This document shows positions 39,801 to 51,214 of a DNA stretch of 64,000 nucleotides, one piece after another; within the stretch, counting starts at the first letter, position 1; every line of letters begins with the position of its first letter. Below the pieces are notes generated by a model. That model made no database searches and had not been told where the DNA came from. It saw only the letters and a list, made by a program, of their open reading frames with translations. A program made the position numbers and the translations under genes. Origin of the DNA: Typha latifolia (Eukaryota > Streptophyta > Magnoliopsida > Poales > Typhaceae); contig CM034106.1 of the NCBI GenBank assembly GCA_019914945.1, positions 5,332,001-5,396,000 of the forward strand, in the 5' to 3' direction.

Positions 39801-41474
39801 AATATAATTCTCAATGCTTGGATTCTTTAAACAAAGGAGATCGACCTCTCCTACATATAGATGTTGCATACAATGACTAGACCTAGAGGCATACATGACT
39901 TGAACTAGAATTTGTCTTAAAAGCTTATATAAGAGATAGATATAAATAATGATAGTATATAAACTTAACTTAGCTAAACTAGTCTCTATATCTTCCTCGG
40001 ATTGATTCTCTATTCTGCCCCATATAGAGTCCAAATTAGAAGAATCTCTGAATACAAAAATTATAGATGATGACATCACCAATCTTATCCATCTAGTTCA
40101 TATTATTTGGACATCTAAAAAATATCGAATAGATATTTTCTCAAAATTACACATAGCTTAATTTAAATATGACTGTTACTAAATCACATAAGCTAATAAA
40201 ATAAGTAGACTCGATCCATCAAGCTTAATGTCTCATGAGGCGATCAGATCAGAACTAAATCACATCAAGTTTGTAGATGCGGGTAGATGGTCGATGGCTT
40301 TAGTTGCTTAGTGGTGCGGGCAGGAATAAAATTATCCAGGAGATAGAGATGGTTAGGACAAAGAGAGACGAGAGAGATGAGAGTGGGGGAAGAAGGTAGA
40401 GACGAAAGAGACGACTAGAGGGAAGAGAGATATAGAGATAGAAAGATAAAGATAAAGCAAAAGAATAATTCATTCAATAACTCAATGCATGCCTAGGTTA
40501 AGCCATAAGGTCTTATTTATGTCCTAAGGTAACTAAAATAGAATAAAAACTTATCAAACTATCTTTCATTATCTCTCTCGGATTAGATCTCGTTTCTGCC
40601 CTTAGTAGATGTAGTCTAAATTTAAATAAAATCTGAATGTGGTAAAACAGATCATGACATTACCAGATCAATCTTTCTAGTTTGATATTTTTGTGACGTC
40701 GTATGATTATTTTTTAGTTATTTTTTAGAATGATGTAGAGTGTAATTTCTAACAATTTAGAAACTCAATTGGGCTAATTCATATCTATTTCGGAACGTAA
40801 TAAAAGAATTATTGATGACTATAAATATGAGATCAAAATCAAAATTATATATTTCAGAAGGAAATATATGACTTGATGTGGGGTTCACTCGGAAGGAACA
40901 GTACTTTAAAGGAAATAGTATTCCACTAAGAAAGAAAGATACGATGGAATAGAAAGAAATTTTAACAGGAAATAAAAGAATGTGCATTATCGTAAACCGA
41001 AATTATGTTTTTTTGTTGACAATAATGCTTTTTTTAACTTGTAAAGAGAGAGGAGATATATATTTTCTGAGTGCATTAAATGCTGGCTCATCCTTTAGCA
41101 AAATTTCAATTTCTTCCCGCATATACATCTACAAATTTCACACATGGATTTGTTGACTTTGTTTTCAGGTATCTATATATTTGCAGCAACATGTATGTAC
41201 TACGTAGTTCAGGTGGACAGAAGGAGAGATATTCTATTGTGAATTAATGTTAGAACTTGTTGAATTGATTGTGCTTTTAATTTGAATTGTCTCTTCATAA
41301 GTCTAGCTCGCTACGAAAGAAGATCAAATAAGACATAATGCTTGTGCGCATACACATATATGACATATGTATGTATCTATGGCTATTTATTATGTTTGAA
41401 ATAGAAAACTAAAATAAACTTCTTGATAAGTTATCTGTGCATTTTAAGAAGAATATTGGTATTATAGAAGTTTC

Positions 41475-41518
<44 letters not shown>

Positions 41519-42971
41519 TTTAATCCATCTGTAACATTGGACAAATGACAAATGCAGTTTCATCTTTACTAGTTTAATTCTCTTTTATTTGCAGGTGAGA
41601 TCGCTAGTGGGTGATCGGATGTCTCTGATCATCCAAACAGTCTCTGCGGTCGCCGTCGCATGTACAATGGGTTTGGTCATTGCATGGCGACTGGCCCTCG
41701 TCATGATAGCCGTCCAACCCCTCATCATTGTTTGTTTCTACGCTCGTCGTGTCCTCCTCAAGAGCATGTCCGCGAAGGCCACCAAGTCACAGTCCGAGAG
41801 CGGGAAGCTCGCTGCTGAGGCCGTCTCCAACCTCCGAACGGTCACCGCCTTCTCTTCACAGGATCACATCCTCAGCCTGTTCGAGGTGGCTCAAGAGGGG
41901 CCCCGCAGAGAGAGCCTACGTCAGTCGTGGTTCGCCGGCCTCGGCCTCGCTACCTCTATGAGTATCATGACCTGCACTTGGGCCCTCGACTTCTGGTACG
42001 GCGGCAAGCTCATCGCCGATGGCCAGATTACTGCCAAGGCCCTCTTGCAGACCTTCATGATACTCGTCAGCACTGGTCGAGTCATAGCGGACGCTGGCAG
42101 TATGACGACCGACTTGGCTAAGGGCGCGGACGCGGTCGGCTCGGTGTTCGCGGTGCTCGATAGAGTTACGCGGATTGAGCCTGATGACCCCAATGGTCAT
42201 CGGCCAGAGAAGCTCAGAGGTGATGTGGATATCAAGGGTGTCGACTTCGCATACCCTGCACGTCCCGACGTGATCATATTCAAGGGCTTCTCCTTAAGCA
42301 TCAAGGCAGGGAAGTCGACTGCACTAGTAGGGCAAAGTGGATCGGGTAAGTCAACCATCATTGGGCTCATCGAGCGGTTCTACGACCCTTTGAGGGGCTC
42401 GGTGAGGATCGATGGCAAGGATATCAGATCCTACCACCTCCGCTCCCTAAGGCGGCACATCGGGCTGGTTGGCCAAGAACCGACACTGTTTGCGGGCACC
42501 CTCAGAGAGAACATCATTTACGGGACGGAGGCGGCATCGGAGGTAGAGATTGAGGATGCGGCGAGGGTAGCCAATGCGCACGACTTCATCAGTAACCTTA
42601 AGGATGGGTATGACACATGGTGCGGCGATCGTGGAGTGCAGCTGTCCGGCGGACAGAAGCAGCGAATCGCAATCGCTAGAGCGATACTAAAGAACCCAGC
42701 GATTCTTCTACTAGACGAGGCGACGAGCGCCCTCGATAGCCAGTCGGAGAAGGTGGTACAAGAGGCGTTGGAGAGAGTGATGGTGGGGAGGACCAGCGTG
42801 GTTGTGGCCCATAGACTGAGCACCATACAAAACTGTGACCTCATTGCAGTGCTAGAGAAAGGAGTGGTGGTGGAGAAGGGGACTCACGCCTCGCTCATGG
42901 CCAAGGGACCCACAGGTAGTTACTATGGGCTTGTCAGCCTACAGCAAGGCAACAAAGGAAGCCACCATTGA
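30864..42971 (+). CDS. ABCB15-like full-size ABC transporter (MDR/P-glycoprotein type), complete
   Basis: Membrane export pump, TMD-NBD-TMD-NBD, ATP-driven; related plant proteins move auxin or alkaloids, but the substrate here is unknown. Exons: 30864-31155, 31268-31446, 31530-31987, 32098-32638, 33994-34451, 34566-35007, 41595-42971. All borders are GT..AG and the total is 3747 nt, giving 1248 residues plus TGA. N-terminal [20 protein letters not shown] and [15 protein letters not shown] place it with the ABCB15/17/18/22 group. NBD1: Walker [10 protein letters not shown] (about 394), Q-loop VSQEPALF, signature MSGGQ (about 498), Walker [15 protein letters not shown]2: GQSGSGKST (about 1037), LSGGQ (about 1139), [12 protein letters not shown] Ser-rich linker follows NBD1 (about 605-645). 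No defect is seen. Exons are much more GC-rich than the introns. Confidence 0.96.
32801..32937. mobile_element. 137-bp foldback MITE in ABC transporter intron 4
   Basis: Left arm TTTGTTAGAATATATGAAAT (from 32801) is mirrored by ATTTCATATACTCTAACAAA (ending 32937) with one mismatch. The interior is also partly self-complementary (GAGAAGTATTCTC). No clear target duplication. Confidence 0.7.
37861..38520 (-). repeat. LTR-like direct repeat, copy 1 (intron 6)
   Basis: Begins TGATACCAAATTGATGGAGA. On the minus strand this reads ...CA then TTTGGTATCA, as where an LTR ends at an initiator-tRNA primer site. It is collinear but diverged from 39083-39740 (landmarks: AAATGGGGCC, TGGCATTCGAGTTGG, GGTGATTGAGGGAC, GGTAGGGCAGCTGAGTAGTT). 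Confidence 0.5.
39083..39740 (-). repeat. LTR-like direct repeat, copy 2 (intron 6)
   Basis: TACCAAATTGATGGAGAC start and the same series of landmarks as the copy 1.2 kb upstream (AAAAGGGGCC, TGGCACTAGAGTTGG, GGTGATTGAGGGAC, GGTAGAATGGCCGAGTGATT). No polymerase genes lie between the two, so this may be a small non-autonomous LTR element or two separate insertions. Confidence 0.5.
41480..41515. repeat. TA dinucleotide microsatellite
   Basis: About 18 uninterrupted TA repeats, 80 bp before the last exon of the ABC transporter. Confidence 0.95.
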
Positions 42972-43639
42972 GAACCCTTTTGCTTGCTTTTGGATTACAC
43001 CTGCCTCCAAATTGCCAAATTCTGCGGCTGCGCTTCGCTTGAAGCCCCCCTTGCCCCCTTTTCAAGTTATCTGTAACATAACGTGTCATCTCATCGTCAT
43101 AATTAGCTTTCTATATATAGCTCCCATATTTTTCTTGTAATATTGATAGACACTATAAGTTAAGCTAAAAAAACATGAAAAATGAGCGAACTCTTATCTT
43201 CATTTGTTTATTTTGTGCTTTCTTCTAACCGGTTAACATCAAACAATGATTAGGAGATCTAGTTCTTGCATTTAGGGCTATTAAGGACTTGAAAAGGGTT
43301 ATTTGGCAGCCCCGGGTAATTTTCGGTTTTCCTTGCACTTGAGACTTTTTTCATATTTTTCTTCCAACTTTGCCCTTCTTGTACTTGAGTATTGTATTAA
43401 ATGCCGCAGACAGAGAGCAGAGAACGCAATTATTGACTTGAAATAAAAAAATATTTTTATTATCTTCTTTTGTACTTGAAGAACAAAAAAGGGTTTTGCT
43501 AGAGGATATCCATCGTAGCCATCGTCTTCTTCTACTCTAGGGTTTTCGCTTCATCAATCGTGTCCCTCCCTAAAATCTCGTCTAAGGTTCCCTCTAAAGG
43601 TATTCTTCATCACCGGTAATCAAGCAAGATCTTTCGCTC
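42972..43639. other. 3' flank of the ABC transporter and leader of the next gene remnant
   Basis: Likely 3' UTR to about 43150 (TCTTGTAATATTG region). From about 43500 the sequence becomes CT-rich with TCTAGGGTTTTCGCTTCATC, which resembles a plant 5' leader for the following protease-like gene. Confidence 0.4.
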
Positions 43640-44450
43640 CATCTTTTCGACTAGTAGCATTGATGTTATTGTTATTTAGGTTTCGGAGTATTGACAAAAT
43701 TCATTTTTGTTATTTAGTTTTGCAGTTTATTGACAAAATTCATCTTTGTTGTTAATTAGATTTCATAGTTTATTAATAAAATTTGTCTTTATTGTTATGT
43801 AGGTTTCGCAGTTTATTGATAAAATTCATCTTTATTGTTATTTATGTTTCATAGTTTATTGACAAAATTCATCCTTATTGTTATTTAGGTTTCACAGTTT
43901 ATTGACAAAAGTCGTCCTTGTTGTTATTTAGGTTTCGCAGTTTATTGACAAATTTCGTCCTTGTTGTTATTTAGGTTTCACAGTTTATTAACAAAATTCG
44001 TCATTGCTTTTATTTAGGTTTCATAATTTATTAACAAAATTCGTCCTTTTTGTTATTTAGGTTTCGCAGTTTATTGACAAAAGTTATCCTTGTTTTTATT
44101 TAGATTACGCAGTTTAATGACAAAATTCGTCCTTGTTAATTAGGTTTCGTAGTTTAGTGACAAAATTCGTCATGTTTGTTATTTAGGTTTCGCAGTTTAT
44201 TGACAAAATTCGTCATGTTTGTTATTTAGGTTTCGTAGTTTATTGACAAAAGTCGTCCTTGTTGTTATTTAGGTTTCACAGTTTATTGACAAAATTTGTT
44301 CTTATTTTTATTTAGGTTTCGCAGTTTATTAATAACATACGTCCTTGTTATTTTTAGTTTGCAATTTATTGATAACATTCATCCTTATTATTTTAGTTTT
44401 GAAGTTGTTATTTTGGTTTCATAGTTTATTGGCAACATTTATACTTGTTA
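43640..44450. repeat. Minisatellite, about 45-bp unit, roughly 16-18 copies
   Basis: Repeated unit close to TTATTTAGGTTTCGCAGTTT followed by ATTGACAAAATTCGTCCTTGTTG, with point differences and small indels between copies; the outer copies are the most diverged. It lies between the leader-like sequence and the first coding exon of the C48-type gene remnant, possibly in its first intron. Confidence 0.93.
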
Positions 44451-46215
44451 TTTGGATTTTAATTAGCAAAATTAGACATATATTTTGTGTATTGTACACT
44501 TAATTACCTGTTGAATGTTTGAAATATTATGTTTTTATGATTTCTGCAGATAATTTGAATAAATATAATAGCAAAGACTAAGAAGAGAGATTCTACTAAT
44601 CGCGGTGAATTGAAAGAACTTCAATCAAGTTAGACCCTTCTATTAAAGAGGAAGAGGGACTCTGATGATAATTTTCAAACCAATCAGACCCCTCCATCAA
44701 AGAAAAAGATTGATAAGTCTATAAAGGGATCTGATTCTCAGAGTCGGTGGAGAAAATACTTAAATCGTGCTTGATTACTTCACTATGCTATACAAGTAAA
44801 ATAAGTGAGATATTCAAGTTCGTTCGTGATCGACATATGGAGATTGCTTCCAAAACACCTTTCAAGTATTTATTTGACTTTCCTAATGTCGCACAAGACA
44901 CACCACTCCTTCAAGAGGTAATTAAGGGATGGAGGAGTGGATCAACATTTGTTTTTCGAAAATTTAAGCTTCAGTTGAAGGAAGTGGAAACTGCCGTAAT
45001 TCTTGGATTGCCTTTAAATAGTGAAAAGGTAGTCTTCGACATGAGCAATCCGAAAGGTGGAAAAGTGAATGAGGAATGGTACGACATTCCTTTTGTATAA
45101 TTTTATTCGTGGAACGACAATAACAAGAAAATAAATGGAGATTTTGTTGGAGAAGTTGTCACCTTTGGATGATGAAGAGAATGTCATTAGTTTTGTTCAA
45201 GTGTACATTTTGTTAATTTTCAGTACGGTTTTATTTTAGCATAGTAATTATACTTGCCCTTTAGAACTTATCCTCTATATAGAAAATCTTCAATATATTT
45301 ATAAATATAATTGGGGATTGGCTATCCATGAGTTCCTCTTTCATTCCCTCCAATTTACAGTTGAGAAGGTCAACTCCATGATGGCAACGGGGAGTGTGGC
45401 CATTGAAGTGTTCATGAGTGGATGTACTGTTGTATTGACGGTAATCATGATTATGTTAATAATTATCAACCTGTTTAATTTAGATTTTTCTAAGTATCTT
45501 TACTTTCCTCATCACAGGTTTGGTTCCTAGAGTGTTGACAAATTTTGAAACCCAATTTCTCTGACATGACTCCTAGAATATTTCGATGGGTTGGTGTTAT
45601 CAATTTTTGGAAAGACACTCTCGCAACTCTTATACCTCAATTGAGTGCTGAGAAGGTAGGTCTAATTAGAAAGTTTTTTATTACAAAGTTATTAATTATG
45701 TCTATGATACGCTTATGCAAATTTTATGTTTTGCAGATCATTCCTCCTATTCAGCTTACTGAAGAAAAAGAAAAAGAGTCAGTTAGATATAGATTGAGTT
45801 GTACACTTAATTATTTTTATTAGATTATCAATAAGTTTATATATATGCCAAATTTATTTTCTTCAGGATGAATCCAAGTTAGGACTACCTAGTGAATAAG
45901 AATTATCCATCTACGCGAGTCGAACGGAACAAGAATCATCTATCCGCAATTTATGTGCAGTTGTGGATGATTTGAAGAGACGGATGAGCTAAATGGAATG
46001 AGAAATTATCGAATTGAAGGCTGAAAACGTCCAATTCAAGGGACGATTTCAGAAGATAGAAAATGAGAAGGCAATTGGGACTACTAAGTGAACTAGTTCA
46101 AGTAGTTCATCATTTATGGTGGACCTAAATGAGATGTTTAGATTTCGAAGAAGTCCTTACATGCTTCGCAGTAGATCCAACATTGTTGAACTGCCTAATG
46201 ATCATTTTATGTTGG

Positions 46216-46420
46216 TGAAAGATGGAGAAGAGGAAGAGTATGATGGTGAACAACATAAGAAAGATGACGAGAAGAAAGATGAAGAAAAGGAAGAGAAGAA
46301 AGGGGAAGAGGAGAAAGATGAAGAGAAGGAAGAGGAGAAAGGGGAAGATGAGAAAGAGAAAGAAGAGAAGGAAGGGGAAGGAGAAGAGGAGAAAGATAAG
46401 GAAGATAATGGAGGGGAAGA
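46216..46420 (+). other. Lys/Glu-rich low-complexity coding tract
   Basis: GAA/GAG/AAA-rich sequence encoding repeated EEK, DEEK and GEEE motifs between the coiled-coil part and the protease domain of the C48-type gene. Minus-strand and other-frame readings are shadows of this tract. Confidence 0.8.
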
Positions 46421-47038
46421 GGAGATACAACAATCTAATAAACCTTTAGTGGACATAGAATCTGGTGGCACAGTGAGGATAGTCGATAACATGTGCAAAC
46501 CGGATCAATTACTTATTACCAAACTAATTGATTTGATTATCCTGAAACACAATTGCTGCTAGAAGATGATAAACATTTGATTAATGGATGCTTTCATTTC
46601 CTGATATAGGGGTCCCTCTTTGGAAAGATGATCACGCGATAGTGGAGAAGTGTCAACTTCTGCCTCTATTAAGTAATTATGAACTAATTGATGATAAAGT
46701 GATTAATTGTTTTAGCAGAATTTGTTTCTATCGGCAATTAGAGGATCCTGGTTGGTATAGTTATTGCATATTTTCATCGACATTTCATGATCAAGGGGTT
46801 CAAATGGTTGACATAACTTAATAATGCAAAATTCTGGTTTATCCCTTTTCACACTTGCAACCATTGGCATCTTTTGATGGTTGACATAAAGAACTGGAAG
46901 GGCATTCATTACAATTCTCTGCGGACCCTAGATATTTATAGGCTGCAAAGAAAATGGTGAATGTTTTTTTTATGTGACATCATTTACTTAAGTGTTTGTA
47001 GTGAGATATCTGAATAACTCAATTATATATGCAGATGA

Positions 47039-49353
47039 TGTAGCACCCGCAACCCTAAACACGTGCATGGCACAAGCCCACATGGCACGTGCGTAGCACC
47101 TGACTATTTTGTTAAGTACTAACAATCAAATAAACTTATATAAACATTATAATTTATCCACAACATCTAAACTAAGAAATACACAAGTCTAACTGCCAAC
47201 AGTACATGGATAACCCTACTTGGGCCCCACACGGACCACAACACATCATTAAGAGCTTTTTACCATAACATATACACAATGGTGGTACATACATAATTAT
47301 ACAAGTACAAAGTCACCTGCTAAAATATAAGTTAAGGATAAAGACACACTTTGGAGGATGTCTATTAATACATCAAATAAGATAATACATCTAACGCATA
47401 ACACTAACCACACACTACTCTTTACCCCCTGACAAGACCTCTAAAGGAGTATTCTGTTCCACTCGTTCACCTAGGTTTTTGGAAAGGAGAAAACAAAGAG
47501 AGTCATGAGCTAAATCCTCAGTGAATAGACCTTGCCTTGAATCAATGAAGCCAAACAAAAAGTATGTCATGTACTGGATAATATGAATTAGAAAGAGCAT
47601 CATGTTATGAATGAGAGTATGAATGTAACATCAATAATATATAATTGAAATGTAGATAATATGTTATAACTAATAAAAACATATAATCATCGACAATAAG
47701 TAAACAAATCTCCATATCATAGTATCATCATGACTCTCTTAAATATGACACATGATGCATGCCGTTTATGACCATGCTATGATATCAAATGCAACATATG
47801 ATGTAAATTGACCAGTTGATACTTAGGTATTCAGATGAGAATAAAATCATACGCAGTTCTCAACATATCAGTCATTAATGTCAGCTCTATATGTCATCAT
47901 CATACTAGACCACTGTGCATAGTCAACACTCGGTACCCGGTCTCAACATCATGCCCGAAGGCTCCGAGCATACTCTGCCATCCGCAAGGAGTATCTCAAA
48001 TATAACTATACCCTGCCATCCGCTAAGGGTATCAACATCAATCCAGACCGGGCACCCTTCTAGCTGATAGAAATCTCGTGAGGATAACTCGCCACATATG
48101 CCATAACGAACGGCATGTGTTCGAATGTCTACTATGCACACAAACTAACGACCTCGGACGTAAGGCCAATAGGATCGCAACTTTGTCGAGCGATCAATCA
48201 TCCACCAAGCACGTCCTAACCCTCGCGCCCACTCGGGTATCCTCACGCTTTCTATCAACTATCCTATCAATTATATTTTATGCTTTCCTTCTAAATGACA
48301 GATCATATGCATATATCTAGTATGATAACAAGTTAATGATAATAGGAATTTAGGTGGAATATGAATCAAGAGAAAAATAATGTAATATAGTCTCTGACCA
48401 TGTAGTCAACACATGCATACTCATGCTAATCTATTACATGCATACTCATGCTACAGATCAACTTGACATAACATTATAATAGTATAATCATCTCTCATGA
48501 TCTCTATATATCACCAATGTGCTCATATCCCAAATCAACCTAATTAGATGCATGATAAAATATGCTCGACTGTAATCATCTCTAGATAAAGTTATATAAT
48601 CATGCCGGAGGCCAAAACATGCATGTACATAATATATAATATAACCTAATTTGATAAAGACGTCTAGGGGATAAGACTACTCACCACCACTGCAAATATC
48701 AAACAACCACTCGTTCACGTTGCTACGATAATGATCAAACCTCGATAGCTAAGTCCACGGGGTCTTGGACAGGGGGGGTCAAAATCTGAAATTATTTAAG
48801 TACTATGATGTTAGCCGTTTATCTAATTAAAATCCGTTCATGTAATAAATGATGATTTAGAAGGTTTTAGAATTTCTACTTATCTTTATAACTAGCTAGA
48901 TTTTTAATTACAGATAAAAATAAAAATAAAAATATAGATGAAAACCTAACTATAATTATATCTTAATTAATTAGAGATTACTTTATAAAATAATAAATAA
49001 ATACATAAGCCTAGTATTTTATTTGTTACAAAAATAACAATATATAATAAATTAATAGAATTACTTAAAATGTATATCACCGGCGGTGGCTCTAGGGAAG
49101 GTGTCGGCAATGGAGAGAAAGGAGTGCGAGAGAGAATAGAGAGAGAGTAGAGTGAGAGGGTGGCCGAGAGAGAGGGAGAGAGAGAGAGAGAGAACGGCGG
49201 TGGAGGGGAAAAAGGGGTGGTGGTGTTGGGGCCCACCACGGCCAGCTGGCCACAGTCGGTTGGTTGCGGCCGTGGCGGTGGCATGTGGCACCTCACCATG
49301 GGCACGAGGCCACTGCCCCTATATTTTTTTTAATCCCTACTTTGGTTATTACA
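47039..49353. mobile_element. Solo LTR (family S), inserted in the C48-type gene
   Basis: Starts TGTAGCACCC and ends TTGGTTATTACA, i.e. TG..CA. It is flanked by a perfect duplication GATGA at 47034-47038 and 49354-49358. It is homologous to 21594-24336: shared blocks include CCCGGTCTCAACATCAT, CCATCCGC..GAGTATCTC, TATGATGTTAGCCGTTTATC and the GAGAGGGTGGCCGAGAG region. It has no internal genes. It lands just at a probable acceptor (ATATATGCAG) of the protease gene. Confidence 0.88.
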
Positions 49354-49785
49354 GATGAGATTGGTCAATAGATGGCTGCGTACTTCTGCACCGCGAATAT
49401 ATGGTATCTTGTTTGGAAGGAATTTGCACGAGGGACTGGAAGCTGTTCAAAGCCAATTGCCCGAAACAGGCTGATTCGTAAGTCCATTTAGTAAATATGA
49501 TGTAAGTTATTCTTGAATTCATAACTAATTCATATTGCATTCTTCTGTAGGGCTAATTGTGCGATATTTGTAATGTTATATATTGACTATATCCATAGAA
49601 GACAAACATTTGATTTTGAATAGGAAGACATGTGCAGACTTAAGGCTTCCATGTGCGTTACAATTGTTAGGGATGGGATTTCCAATGTGTTGCTAGTACT
49701 AAAAGATTTAATGAAATAAGAATCTCTGTCCATGATTCTTATTTGACCCTATTCGTCCTTGTAATAGGGATGTTTGTGAATTCTG

Positions 49786-50205
49786 CAATGAATATTTGCG
49801 ACAGTTGTTAATGTAGTGTCGAAAATTGTTAATATAATTATGAAAGTTGTTAATATGTCATTAAAATGAGTTGTTATTATATTTGCCAATGTTGTCATAC
49901 AAGGAAAGTTGTTTATATAACTAGGCATGATACTTATATAACTATGAAATTTGTTTGCGAATGTTGTTATATAACTACGAAAGTTGCTATTATATTTGCG
50001 AAATTTGTTATTATGAAGAGCCATTTTAAGGCAGGTTGTTATTTTGTATATAACTACGAAATTTGTTTATATATTTGCGAAAGTTGTTATATATCTAGGA
50101 AAGTTGTTATTATATTTGCAATAGTTGTTAATATAGTTTTAAAAATTATTACTATATCATTAATGCAAGTTGTTATTATATTTGCGATCACTGCTATATA
50201 ACTAC
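49786..50205. repeat. Tandem repeat array, left half
   Basis: Degenerate units of GTTGTTATTATATTTGCGAAA and GTTGTTATATAACTACGAAA type, about 40-45 bp per double unit. The array continues at 60957-61345, so the composite copia element inserted into it. It follows the C48-type gene remnant. Confidence 0.88.
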
Positions 50206-51166
50206 TGTTAGGTTTTAATTTGTTAGCAATTGTGTACAAAATATTCTAAGTGTATTTTTTCATGTATATGAGCTTTACACACTGGTTTGAAGAATTGCAA
50301 GATTATTGGAGAAAAGCCGTCGAGTTCACACTGCGTTCACAAACGCATTCGAACGCAGGTACTGCATTCACACAGACAGAGAGCCGCGTTCACAAACGCG
50401 TTCGAACGTGAGTACTGCGTTCACACAGATAGAGAGCCGCGTTCACAAACGCGTTCGAACGCGGGTACTACGTTCACACAGACCGAGAGCTGCGTTCACA
50501 AACGCATTCGAATGCAACCTGAAGAATTCAAGTTGTCGCGTTAGAATGCACTCGGGCCCGTTCGAACGCACTTGAGTTCAAGTCATGCCGTTCGAACGCA
50601 CCTGGGCCACGTTCGAACGCGCCAACGAAGTTTGATAAAATTGGACTTTCGTGAGTACGGAGAAGACTTGGATTTGGCTATATCTTGGAGATCATATATA
50701 AGGATTGTGATGCCCTATCTTGAGGGTGGTTGAAGAAGCATTATTGAAGGAGACTTCTTGAGGCTACATCGGTTCTTCAACTATCAAGGTTCCACTAATC
50801 TACAAAACTTAATCTTTCATCTTAAGGGCTATCTAGACGAAAGATCAATCTCGAGGGTTACTGAGGTTGGACTTCAATCACGAGAAGTAGTGAATCGTGG
50901 GTTCTAGCGAGCAAGACTGAGAAGAACAAAGTCGTTTGTATCGATGGGTTGTTTTGTGACTCGTCTTATAACTTGCTACCATTATATTGATTAGTTTTGA
51001 TCCGAGTTTGGATCCGTGGTTTTTTTTCGGTTTGGGTTTTCCACATTAAAATCTTGGCGTTCATCTCTGCTTTCGTTCCTAATATTTCTACGGACTTTTA
51101 CTTAAGCGAACGAGTGATATCATTGCCTAGTATTTAAATACATACTTGTGTCTAGGGTTTTTTTCA
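50206..51166 (+). repeat. 5' LTR of composite element B
   Basis: TGTTAGGTTT start, ends TTTTTTTCA before the primer site. It contains four tandem units carrying GTTCACAAACGCGTTCGAAC-type sequence (50330-50520), further GTTCGAAC cores to 50620, a TATA box CATATATAAGG (about 50693) and a GAT/TCTCGAGGG leader. It is nearly identical to 59985-60956. The small open frames in it only translate the repeats. Confidence 0.93.
50330..50622. promoter_or_regulatory. Palindrome array upstream of the LTR TATA box
   Basis: At least seven copies of the 12-bp palindrome GCGTTCGAACGC or one- to two-base variants (for example 50345, 50398, 50451, and four to five more to 50622), within a roughly 50-bp tandem unit. 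Perfect dyads with an 8-bp core GTTCGAAC are candidate sites for dimeric regulators. The TATA box follows about 70 bp later. Regulation is inference. Confidence 0.65.
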
Positions 51167-51168
51167 AT

Positions 51169-51180
51169 TGGTATTAGAGC
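51169..51180 (+). promoter_or_regulatory. Primer-binding site (outer element)
   Basis: TGGTATTAGAGC, one base off the initiator Met-tRNA complement, two bases after the 5' LTR. Confidence 0.88.
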
Positions 51181-51214
51181 AGGTTTTCTCACCTTTAAGA
51201 GAGATTAGATAGGC

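Larger units (their letters stand above)
35008..41594. other. 6.6-kb repeat-filled intron 6 of the ABC transporter
   Basis: Donor GTCAGT at 35008, acceptor TTTATTTGCAG ending 41594. Contents: a CATA microsatellite (about 35056-35095), AT-rich unassigned DNA to 37.85 kb, a pair of long direct repeats (37861-38520 and 39083-39740) with a partial third (40260-40420), a GGAA/TTCC-rich segment (40720-40990), and a TA run (41480-41514). No gene is recognised inside. Confidence 0.7.
44560..49645 (+). pseudogene. DUF1985-like / Ulp1 (C48) cysteine protease gene, decayed (Kaonashi-like)
   Basis: Multi-exon remnant. N-part: KYLFDFPNVAQDTPLLQEV, WRSGSTFVF and VETAVILGLPLNSEKV, the pattern of plant DUF1985 proteins. 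WGLAIHEFLFHSL and, across an intron at 45440-45517, VWFLE with a TGA at 45536 follow. Then RIFRWVGVINFWKD, a coiled-coil-like part with several stops (45870-46100), a Lys/Glu acidic tract (46216-46420) and a C48 domain. In the domain the catalytic His is in CNHWHLLMVDIKNW, the Asp position reads HYNSL (Asn instead of Asp), Gln is in CPKQADS and Cys in NCAIFVMLYID. The last pieces lie after a solo LTR (47039-49353) inserted at the exon border. Such proteases are carried by some plant Mutator elements (Kaonashi), so a transposon origin is likely, but no terminal repeats were identified. Confidence 0.65.

Noticed and set aside
43640..44450. CRISPR-like array
   Set aside because: The units are directly adjacent diverged tandem copies without unique spacers, and the DNA is plant nuclear.
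46125..46498. Minus-strand Phe/Leu-rich and Ser-rich frames
   Set aside because: Shadows of the Lys/Glu coding tract on the plus strand.
50287..50575. LTR open frames with repeated VHKRIRT and FTNAFER motifs
   Set aside because: They are created by the tandem palindrome units and appear in different frames in each LTR.
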